Origin: Dendrophyllia cribrosa
Lineage: Eukaryota > Cnidaria > Anthozoa > Scleractinia > Dendrophylliidae
NCBI GenBank assembly: GCA_024195265.1
Contig: JAJLRJ010000003.1
Location: forward strand, 26,691,938-26,755,937
Length of the DNA stretch: 64,000 bases
Direction of reading: 5' to 3'
Below the pieces are notes generated by a model. It ran no database searches. It was not told the DNA's origin and saw only the letters and a list, made by a program, of their open reading frames with translations. The position numbers and the translations under genes are program-made. Shown here piece after piece: positions 56,101 to 64,000 of the stretch (position 1 is the stretch's first letter; the number at the start of each line of letters is the position of its first letter).

Positions 56101-56503
56101 GGTCATATAAATATCGCTCTACAGAACCAAAGCATAAAACGTGTTTTGAAATTAACTCGCGAGGGGTAGGCGGGTAATCCTTCCCCGCAGCACTCGTCCT
56201 ACTCACCAGGCGCAGTAATAGTCATGTTGATCACTTTATCCGGGGAATCTCCAGGCGTGATTGACACCTTGATGTCACCATTAATTTCCAAGTCACTTTC
56301 GGTCTCAAGATCATTGGCTTCAAATGTAACCGGCTCGGGCACGTCAGCAATTTTGGGGAATATCATGGACACTTTTATAAAGGCGTTTGGCTTTACCACA
56401 TAACCACTTTTGCGGCCTCTAGATGGTGTAACTCTGATCTCGCGACCCACCTTGTTGTGAAGAAGCAATGTGATGTAGCACTCCTCTGGTTCTGAAGTCT
56501 CAT
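53176..56503 (-). CDS. extracellular protein with laminin-G/ConA-like domain (3' exons of a gene)
   Basis: Three exons on the minus strand. Exon 56503-56207 (acceptor TATTAG, donor G/GTGAGT) starts in phase 1 and encodes CYITLLLHNKVGREIRV... and SITPGDSPDKVINMTITAPG. Exon 55187-54823 (acceptor CTCCGCAG, donor GTAAGT) joins in phase 1 and encodes NLHLTTHGNMTLVDGGISFD, CVDGLSFGTKLRF and GLRGFSLHTQEDN. Exon 53469-53176 (acceptor AACACCAG, phase 0) encodes NEWVYIMVTWNKHEGMKMYY and AGRLPQDDVDAAYIFF and ends in TGA at 53176. The last two exons form a laminin-G-like jelly roll (paired Cys around CVINIEKC, WTV, W-x-Y-x-x-x-T-W); the first looks like a beta-rich extracellular domain. It is likely secreted or a cell-surface/matrix protein. 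The 5' exons with the signal peptide were not found and may lie beyond 56.5 kb or outside the window. Confidence 0.75.
53470..54822. other. intron with low-complexity and dispersed repeats
   Basis: (TTA)n and T-rich microsatellite at about 53690-53800, poly-A/(TTA)n at about 54165-54215, and two 88-bp-spaced copies of the repeat with GTGACCATTCAAATGAAACC and CAGCAGTACTTTTGCATG (54296-54360, 54384-54450), ending CACTCTTGGGAATTCAAGGG near 54505-54530. Other copies: 32874-32938 and, end only, 35380-35435. Confidence 0.7.
55188..56206. other. intron containing a half MITE
   Basis: 55280-55320 (GTACATGTTGTGGTGTAATT, CCTTGGTACAAATTTTATT) is one end of the ACAACATATAC-type MITE without its partner end. 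Small plus-strand ORFs at 55385-55835 have no support. Confidence 0.55.
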
Positions 56504-57269
56504 CTAATAGAAAGAGTGGAACGAATGTTATTAAGCTGCGAAGGGCATTTCTTGACTTTGCGGAAGCTAATTTTGGTTAGTTTTTGGAGGGTGAAACGGA
56601 AGATATCGTGAGGCCTCCCTCTCCCACCCCGCCCCCCGAGCATTTTTTTAACTCATGCACCCAGTTTTTAGCGTGGCGTGACTTTTAAGGATCGATTTTG
56701 ACGAACACGCGAAAATAGGGGACTGTGAATAGTCTTTCACAAATTCATTAAAGTGTACCTAACCCCTAATTCATTTTTTCTTTTAATCAACTCAATGTAC
56801 ACGTACGTTGAAAAGTCGAATAGTGAAATATTTCTTGTTTTTAACGTCGCGTTAGTGAGTTATAGAGATTTGAATTTACAAATGCTAATTAGATGCCGTC
56901 AAATTAAGACTTTATCATTACTTCTACTTCAATTTACAATATGCAGTTCACAGCTTAAGGATAATCAATTTAAGAAACACTAAATAAAAACTGTTAATAG
57001 TCAATTGATATGTAAACAAAATATTACTATACTTGGAGGTGAAAACAAGTAGTTGTATAATAAACGAGTCTTGATTTGGCGTCATCTTATTAACATTTTG
57101 TAAATTCAAACCTCTATAATTCACTAACGCAACGTTATAAACAAGAAATATTTAACCATTCAACTTTTCAACAGACATAGAGTTGATTAAGCGAAAAAAC
57201 AATTTTGGGTTTAGGTGCACTTTAATAATTCATCAAATTTGAACAAAGAATATTATAAACGTTACGGTG
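56504..57269. other. no exon recognised
   Basis: AT-rich with two related inverted stretches: 56752-56880 (AGTGTACCTAACCCCTAATT, TTTCTTGTTTTTAACGTCGCG) and 57110-57225 (CGCAACGTTATAAACAAGAAA, GGTTTAGGTGCACTTTAATA), i.e. an imperfect palindrome of about 470 bp, probably another foldback remnant. Confidence 0.5.
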
Positions 57270-57890
57270 GTTTGGAAACACGAACCTTTCAGTATTTCTT
57301 GTTTGCTGGAGCAGTTTTCAATAGCCCAATTTCGATATTTTAAAATTCAACTTGAAACAAAAGACATCACTACGAGGCTTAGGGGAATGATAGTAAGGAT
57401 TTGTATGGTTTATTCCCCTAAGCCTTGTAGTGATGTCTTTTGTTTCAAGTTGAATTTTAATATATCGAAATTGGACTATTGAGTGTCGAAAGTAATTACA
57501 CAGTTGCTTTGGTTTTGCATTGCTACTTTTTGTGATTGGCTAAAATATCTCGCGCCACTTTCTCGACCAATCAGAAGTAAAACCAAAACTAATCGTGACT
57601 TGCTCGCACGCGTTTTCCCGCGCTTGGCGCCGCCGACATGTAATTGCTTCGAGCTTTGATTGGTTCATTGGATTGTTTACGACTGCTGTGATTGGTCAGA
57701 TTAATTGTTTTGGTTTTGGTTTTGCGACCCTCAATTGAAAACTACTCTATAGGTACAGCAATGTAGTTATGCCATAGTTAGTAGAGCAACTATGGTAATG
57801 CAAAGTCTTTGTCTCCTTGGTAACTAGAGACGCAGTAGTTGAAAAAGATGGCAAACTTTACATTTGAGAAATTTTCCTCTTTCGTTAAAA
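57270..57890 (-). pseudogene. split cysteine-rich exon copy (J)
   Basis: 57275-57310 (CGAACCTTTCAGTATTTC) and 57750-57890 (TATAGGTACAGCAATG, CCTTGGTAACTAGAGACGCAG) are the two parts of one exon copy of the peptide family, separated by about 440 bp that include the AT-target MITE. The second half also has a short internal duplication around CTATGGTAATG. Not functional. Confidence 0.6.
57323..57477. mobile_element. AT-target palindromic MITE, second copy
   Basis: AGCCCAATTTCGATATTTTA...GACATCACTACGAGGCTTAG at the left and its mirror ending CGAAATTGGACT at the right, flanked by AT (57321-57322, 57478-57479). Same termini as 50026-50187 with a different inner arm, so the same family or subfamily. 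Confidence 0.8.
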
Positions 57891-57901
57891 ACTCAATTTA
57901 A

Positions 57902-59940
57902 AGGAGAAGTTCACTCCAGAAGGCTCCCTTTTTTTCTTTCCACTAATAAAAAGTACATATAGAGATAGGATGCTGACCAAAGTTTCAGCTCCTAAAAAGC
58001 TTCCAATTCCAATTAAATCCTTGTCCAAAGTAGCACAAAACTCGTTTTGAACGCCGCCATTTTTTAACCATATTTAGCAGCCTGGCCTTGAAATGTGACG
58101 TCATTCCGTCCAACTTGAAGTGACTAGTTTTGTTTACTATACTGAAATCACGGATTAAGAGGGTTTTCAAGGGTCCCGGCGGCATTTCACGAAATTCACC
58201 GGAATTTTTCTGCCCTTCAAGGTCTTTTAATAATTTATGTTTCAGCCCGAAGTTTCTCTTTTCCCGAAGCAGAATGAGTTATTTTATATCGACCAGACTT
58301 TTTTTTACCACATCACAGCACCGAACCACGCAACCTGGTTTTTAAGAAAATAATTCCTTACTCCTTAACAAAACGAAGGAAAACTTTTGAGACCGGAAAG
58401 AAAAAGGTAAATTCAATCAAGCTTAATATAGCTTTCAACGAAGTTTGTAGCGATTATGTGACAGTTTTCTGAACACCGGCGCAAGTACGAAAAGACTGAA
58501 ATTTTATCTCAAGTCGTGAATTTTATTGGCTTCGGGGATTTTTTATATATATGGTCGGATTTGTTTAGGTCTTCCGCGAGAGCAGGTTGACTGTGAATTA
58601 AACTAAACAACAATTTTTAATCAATTTTCTTTTTGTACAAGTACCGCTCCTTCTCAGCCAGTTGTCAAATGTACATAGTTTATTCAAACTGTTTGACATT
58701 TCAGTGTTTTCCTGTTTCGCTTCCCGGTGTTTTTGTTGTAACGTAAATAACAGGAATCAGAACATTCAGCAGTGACTTAGTTTGAAAGAAAACTCCACTA
58801 GCAAACTGAACATAGAAATATATTTCTTCCAATAATATGCGTTTCACATCAGCCTCAATGAAATAGTCCTTGTAGTTATTATTTTCATTGCGTGTTAAAA
58901 TATTTTGACCTTGTCCAATTCTATGCCTCTATGCAAATTTTGGCGTTGAAACGCGACACGCACGCTGCTATGCAGTTTTTGTAGCTATTTCTGTCGAATA
59001 AAAAATTAAGTTTGATTGCTCACATTTAGCTTATTCCCGTTTAAAAAATATATTATGAGAAGCAAAAAACTTCTATCATCAGCTTATCGGCAAAATTTGC
59101 TTTGGAATCGCAACCAATCCTTGTTACTCCTGTTGTTACTTAACAAGAATCGGCATAAAATAAAAGCGTCGTATTAAAAGCGTTAGCGATGCATGCTAAT
59201 TTCAAAATAAAACATTTAAAAGCTTGAGAAAGAACTGTACGCAAGAAATTCATTTGAAAAATCTCCCACCTCATTCTGCACCGAAGACCTATTGGCTAAA
59301 CAATTCGATCTGTGTATATAAAAAAACGCCGAAACCAAATAAATGTATAATTATTCGGCTTGAGAAACTATTTCAGTCGTTTCCTGTTTGTGCCGATATT
59401 AAATCTCACATCGCTTAAAAGTCCCTTAAATTTCTATTGAATATACCTTTTTCTTTCCCGTCTCAAACGTTTTCTTCTTCTTCTGTGTGTCTGCGCCATA
59501 GAGCGAAGAATTATTGTCTTATAAAGATCATGTACGATGCTGCGATGTGTTAAAAAAACTCGGGTCCGTATAAAATCTCAGGAAGATAATTTATACTTTT
59601 CGAGAATAGAAACTTCGAGCCTTAACGGGCAGAAAAATTCCGGTGAATTTCGAGAAATACGGCCGGGACGCTTGAAAACCCTCTCAATCCGTGATTTCAG
59701 TATAGTAAACAAAACTAGTCACTTCAAGTTGGACGGAATGACGTCACATTTCAAGGCCAGGCTGCTAAAAATGGTTAAAAAATGGCGGCGTTCAAAACGA
59801 TTTTTGGGCTACTTTGGACAAGGATTTAATTGGGATTGGAAGCTCTTTAGGAGCTGAAACTTTGGTCAGCATCCTATCTCGATATGTTATTTTCATTAGT
59901 GGAAAGAAAAAAAGAGTGCCTTCTGGAGTGAACTTCTCCT
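57902..59940. mobile_element. 2.0-kb foldback transposon with ~345-bp TIRs and TTAA target
   Basis: The left arm (57902-58245, AGGAGAAGTTCACTCCAGAA...) and the right arm (about 59597-59940, ...TTCTGGAGTGAACTTCTCCT) are inverted copies. TTAA borders both ends (57898-57901, 59941-59944). Across the element the sequence reads CTCAATT-TTAA-GCTGTAGGCTGAATTAAC, which matches the uninterrupted paralogous unit at 37628-37656 (CTCAATTTCAGCTGTAGGCTG). The interior, 58250-59590, has no convincing ORF, so it is non-autonomous. ORFs seen lie in the arms and mirror each other. Confidence 0.85.
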
Positions 59941-59978
59941 TTAAGCTGTAGGCTGAATTAACGGGTTAAAATACAAAC

Positions 59979-60540
59979 CTCTCAGTATTTCACGTTTGTG
60001 GTATGTACAGCAATTTAGTGCGTACTCTTTGTCTCTATGGCAACCAGAGACGCAGTGCGGATCACAGTTTATTGTATCTCCGTTATACAACTTTCCTTAG
60101 TCATCCGTCGCAGTTTTTCTTCCATTAACGCAAAATGTGTCAGTAGCATGCATATGGTTTAGTGGCACCGTTGAAAAAGTGGACTGGACAGAAAAGAAAA
60201 TCAGCAGCAAGATAGATTCTAAAGTGCAACTGAAGAAACTTTTTACATTGCTAAAAAATCAGTTCTGGAAGAAACTATTGAACTTTTCAACCCCCCCCCC
60301 CCCCTCCCCCCGCCCACCCCCACTTAACGAATTGACAAATTATATGACAGAAAAAAACACTAAAATACTTTGTATTTCTCTTCCCCTATCTCTGGTGCAG
60401 TTATAATATTTTACACGCACTTTTTGGAATCCTTTTTATTCGCATTGCGTCCAATGAGACAATCACAGCAAAAAGGATCAGAATGCAAGCAACCTTCATG
60501 ATAAATGCCAGCAGAGACGCTTCAAATAAATCGGTGTCGT
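59979..60540 (-). pseudogene. second cysteine-rich peptide gene (copy D), disrupted
   Basis: Signal exon 60421-60540: same leader, ATG at 60497-60499, signal peptide with a few substitutions, donor A/GTGCGT. The mature exon at about 60118-59979 is 140 instead of 141 nt with a changed acceptor region. In the usual frame a Gln codon is TAA, and the 1-nt loss shifts the other reading into a stop, so the peptide part is broken while the signal exon is still open. It lies about 19 kb from the main cluster on the same strand. Confidence 0.6.
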
Positions 60541-60757
60541 CTGAAAAAGGCAAAAAATAAGTAAACATGTCAGTGTTTTGTTTTCCGTTGCCTATACGGT
60601 ATCAACCTAGGAAATCTGAGACGTATCGTAATACATGTATACAGACACTACCGTCAATCATCTTGCGCTACTTGGTCGGTTTTATGGATTTATTTCATTG
60701 ACGTTTCAAGAAATCGTCAAATACTTTGACTTATTCTGTAGAATAGTAGTTACTTAC

Positions 60758-60973
60758 TTTAATTCTCAGAGATTGCTTTCTGAACGGTAAAACGACCCGG
60801 CTCTTGTGTTTTGGAATATTAATGCACAAGTTGAAATAGCCCTTCGCTGAAAGTCTCCTTGCAAATGTTTGAACAAGCTCGTGCTGATTATGCAAGCTGC
60901 AGTTTAAGTATGAGTTCCTATTATGTAACAAAAAGATTGCAATGTAAACAATAAACTCAAAGCCACATTTCAA
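60758..60973 (-). CDS. possible first exon with signal peptide
   Basis: From the ATG at 60973: MKCGFEFIVYIAIFLLHNRN, hydrophobic and signal-like, then a Cys-containing segment to ...QSLRIK and a strong donor AAA/GTAAGT at 60757. 216 nt, phase 0. Joining it to the 60540 exon puts a stop at the peptide's own ATG, so it is either a non-coding leader of that gene or the first exon of another transcript. Confidence 0.3.
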
Positions 60974-61038
60974 TCATCCCTTTTGCCACTTGCGTTTTAA
61001 TAGCAACAAAATTAAAAAGCATGATACATTTACAATAG

Positions 61039-61197
61039 ACCTCTTTAACTTGTATGTTTTGTTTTCTCAATGTAGAGAAATGTTTCTTTTAAATTTTGTT
61101 TTCTTCATGTGCATATGACAAAGCCCGAAAGGACAAATTCCCTTGAGAACATCACATGACCTACATTAGGAAAACAAAACATACAAGCTAGAGAGGT
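61039..61197. mobile_element. foldback MITE
   Basis: ACCTCTTTAACTTGTATGTT...TTGTTTTC at the left is inverted as GAAAACAAAACATACAAGCT...GAGAGGT at the right, about 38-bp ends. 159 bp, no ORF. Confidence 0.75.
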
Positions 61198-63440
61198 AAA
61201 CACTGGGGAACTATGTGTGCGTCAGTTGAAAGCTTTATTGCACATTACAGAACGAAGAAATTAGATCATACTATTTGTTTTTAACATTGCAGAATCTGAA
61301 ATACACCCCGATTAAAATATATTGAAGTCCTGTGAGATAATGCAATATTCATTTGTTATCGCGTGCGTCTCGCGAGAAATTCTATTTACTCTTTATATGA
61401 GAAAGTAGGTCGACACAGGCAAAGTTCAGAAACTTCAGAAAAGTTTAGAAAGTTCAAAGTTCAGAAAAGTATTGCACCAGTATGGTATGCGTTCGCATCC
61501 AGTTGAAACGTTGGATATATCTTTTTATAATTAGTCTTTAACATTTGCCAAGTTGTTTGTTTATTACCGTAAATATTCTACCCGTTGGTACTGATTCATG
61601 GGCCTAGAAATTGGAGACCCAAACCAGGATTTCTGTTCAGGTAAAAAAAAAAATATTTTTTTCTGAAATTGAAGTTTATAGCCGAAAAAGGAAAACTTTC
61701 TAAACGGATGGTACGATAAAACTCTCATAATGTAACCTACTTAGACGCTGCTTTACCGAAAAACGAATAAGGAGAAAATACGTCCAAACGATGTGTAACA
61801 AAGCGATGGATTTTGTTTCATTTGAGGAATAAATGTAGAATTGACTATTTGAACTTACCTTACGAGAGATGTCGCCGATACAAGCTCCAGCAAGCAGAAT
61901 GATTCACTTTGTGTAATTACTTCATTAACATAGACTGCAGCTAGATATTACTGATTAGAACTCATGCTCTGGTTCTTTAAAACAATAATTCTTTGTTATA
62001 CACAGAAAGCGAAATTAAGAAATTTCGGTGGTATTTGACCAATTTCTGTCGATACTTCGACCTTGGGTAATTAAGAAGCATCGTTGTTAAACCAGACTGC
62101 AGCTACTTTGTTTAGTGTATTTTTCCATTAGAATTTATGTTTTGGTTCAACCACAACAACAACAATTTATTTCGGTATTCCCATATTATGGTTATTTAAA
62201 CCAACAATTAATCTTTTGTAATGACGCAGACGAATTTAATGAATGGCGCATTTTAACCAACTCGCTTTAATACTTCGACGGTGTATAGAAGCATCATTGT
62301 ACAAGTCTCGAAAATAAATTTTTATTTATAGCACTCATCTATTATTCTGTTAATTTCATACAAAGAAATTTTCGCCAATGGACTGAAAATTGAACTGATT
62401 TGTTTTGCTGATTGAAAACGTGTTTTTTTTCGTGCTTACATTTCACTTTAATACTAAATGCGCTTCTTAAAGACTAATTCTATATGGCTCAGTCACAGTG
62501 GTAAACAACTTAATACCACTATCTACAGGAGAATCATCCTGCCGCGGTCTTTTATGCTTAGCAAGCAGAGCGAAAAGTCAAGTTTTCTGTTTAGGTTTTG
62601 ACCACCCTTTTCGAAATATTATTTCGAAAGTCGTGCTTACAAAACCCTCATTTAATTGCCCAAGTTACCTGTCACTGAAAGAAACGCAAAATATTAAAGA
62701 ATTATGGTCAAATCTTGCACACTATTTGTCATTCTTTAGATGCTCTGTTTCTCTGTGAACAGCCCTTCTTAAAGACTAATTGGATATGGCTCAGTGGAAA
62801 ACAACTTTATAACATTTCCACTATCTATCAGTAGAATCATCATGCCGCGGTCTTTTATTATTAGCAAGCAGAACGCACAGTCAGGTTCCTTGAAAATCAA
62901 AATTTCGAAAGTCATGTTCATGTCTAGATAAAGCTTTAATGTAATGTCACATAATGGAATACTTTACGTAAAAGTAGAGTATTGTATCAGGATCGCACAT
63001 GTTTGCATTTAATTGAAGTGTTGGATTTATTCCGTATGAATTATATTTTCCAATTGTGGTAGTGGCGGTTGCTATGACAACAGAGCATCCAAAGAATCGC
63101 GAATATTGTGCAAGAATCGGACCTTTTTTCTTTTTAAATTTCGAGTTTTCTTTGTTAAGTATTTTTTTAAACTTTGCTATATTGTGAAAATGATTAAGAC
63201 CACCTTTTTGGAACGACAAGAACATAGGGTCGTTCCGACAGTTTCCCCGTCATTTTGACAGATGTTTTTCTAAAAAGGTATGTGAAAGTTAGCATTGGTA
63301 TCTCAAAATTTCACCGAAAAGAAATGCAAAAAGAACTGATTTACGGATAATTTTGCTTATTTTTTGCTCTGTGACGCCATAAAAAAACGGAAAAAACAAC
63401 CTTCATTTTCGTGTATGCACGTGCAAAAGTACTAAAGCTT
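61198..63440. other. no gene; two copies of a dispersed repeat
   Basis: 62505-62620 and 62811-62890 are copies of the repeat at 48540 (ACTATCTACAGGAGAATCAT, TTTTATGCTTAGCAAGCAGA), the first continuing into TTTCGAAAGTCGTGCTTACA. The remainder is AT-rich with chance ORFs, including 62947-63225 minus. Confidence 0.5.
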
Positions 63441-63444
63441 GCGG

Positions 63445-63453
63445 CTATAAAAG
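63445..63453 (+). promoter_or_regulatory. possible TATA box
   Basis: CTATAAAAG followed about 30 bp later by TCAAAACCTCTCAGTT, about 290 bp upstream of the THAP ORF start. Placement is reasonable for a core promoter but unproven. Confidence 0.3.
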
Positions 63454-63744
63454 TATAGGAAGTCACATCAAAACCTCTCAGTTAAAAGCACTACAGTCAA
63501 AATCAAACGTTGGCGAGGGACGATCTGTCTGCAGTTAGCGGGTTAACCGAGTTCACACAGATTCATTCTCCAATAAGTAAATCGAATGACTTTTTTTGAC
63601 CATTAGAGTTGTTAGCTGTACCGGGGGTATCATTGCTTGGTTTCAAACCGAGAGGATCTGGGCACTAAGTTGTCTTTATCCGGACGCGCGGAAATCAAAA
63701 TGGCGGCTCTGTAAGTTCTGTTCTTCCTCAGGGTCTGAAAAAGC

Positions 63745-64000
63745 ATGGTTTGGCACTGGAATTGTGCAAGTGCTTTGTGCCAAAACAGTTGGCGAACCAA
63801 TGGTGTTAGATACTACAATTTGCCGGTGGATCTCGAACTCAGGAGAAAATACCAAACTGTGTTAAAGAACGAAAACGTCAACTGGACCAAGCAAGTTATC
63901 TGTTCCGCTCACTGGAGTAGAGGTGATAGGCTCTCCCAGGACGACATTCCTGATGTTATTTGCACCGCAGAACAGCAAAAGAAATTTGAATCGCTAATGA
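63745..64000 (+). CDS. THAP-domain protein, 5' part, cut by the window end
   Basis: From the ATG at 63745 (MVWHWN) the frame is open to the last base. The THAP C2CH ligands are visible: C-x4-C in CASALCQN, then YYNLPVDLELRRKYQTVL, NWTKQ and C-x2-H in VICSAHWSRG, followed by DIPDVICTAEQQKKFE. THAP fingers bind DNA in transcription factors and in P-, THAP9- and ISL2EU-type transposases; which one cannot be told from this part. An upstream ATG at 63700 opens only four codons (MAAL) before TAA, and GTAAGT followed 12 bases later by TTCCTCAG (63711-63731) sits between them, so a 5' exon junction may also be present. Confidence 0.6.
   Translation, partial: MVWHWNCASALCQNSWRTNGVRYYNLPVDLELRRKYQTVLKNENVNWTKQVICSAHWSRGDRLSQDDIPDVICTAEQQKKFESLM

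Noticed and set aside
58130..58345. ORFs in the arms of the 57.9-59.9-kb element (also 57985-58185 and 59537-59857)
   Set aside because: They mirror each other because the arms are inverted copies, and they show no domain or codon preference.
63711..63731. 21-bp GTAAGT...CAG interval as a mini-intron
   Set aside because: Removing it does not open the THAP frame (a stop follows immediately), and 21 bp is below any plausible spliceosomal intron length.
1..64000. rRNA, tRNA or snRNA genes
   Set aside because: I looked for conserved tRNA arms and boxes and rRNA motifs; only the SINE-derived A-box-like sequence was seen. A covariance-model scan would be decisive.

Overview
This is nuclear DNA from an animal, most likely a cnidarian and probably a reef-building (scleractinian) coral. 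It is AT-rich and intron-rich, with no operons and no rRNA or tRNA genes that I can see. It is densely packed with short foldback elements, degenerate transposons, a tRNA-derived SINE and an L1/Tx1-type LINE. A small multi-exon family of secreted cysteine-rich peptides, resembling coral small cysteine-rich proteins, supports the coral assignment. The organism is inferred from this combination and was not searched.

Layout. 1-3.2 kb: a short-hairpin array, a 311-bp tandem duplication, a foldback element, a RecQ-like helicase remnant and an unidentified broken ORF. 4.7-5.7 kb: two exons of a dead MULE transposase (minus). 6.6-10.9 kb: a decayed LINE (minus) with endonuclease, reverse transcriptase and the end of ORF1. 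11.4-14.1 kb: a large palindrome whose ~1-kb arms each carry a fragment of a ZMYM/QRICH1-like (Crypton-related) coding sequence, plus a SINE. 15.27-19.21 kb: a 3.9-kb terminal-inverted-repeat insertion with a 9-bp target duplication that splits an otherwise continuous ORF. 21.4-26.9 kb: long-distance inverted repeats enclosing a pogo-like MITE and a hAT-like foldback.

27.5-31.3 kb: two convergent broken genes, a SWIM-finger/YqaJ nuclease (plus) and a THAP/DDE transposase (minus), together looking like one ISL2EU-type DNA transposon. 33.7-34.4 kb: an ORF with a 2A-like motif and a TE-type cysteine-protease-like region. 36.5-41 kb and 57.3-60.5 kb: tandemly duplicated exons of the cysteine-rich peptide family (minus), invaded by TTAA- and AT-target elements. 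43-51 kb: MITEs and duplicated repeats, several with readable target duplications or a paralogous empty site.

The best-supported ordinary host gene is at 53.2-56.5 kb (minus): three consecutive exons with matching phases and good splice signals encode an extracellular protein with a laminin-G/concanavalin-like domain; its 5' end was not found. A THAP zinc-finger ORF starts at 63.7 kb and runs off the window. Most of the rest is intergenic or intronic DNA built from old repeats.
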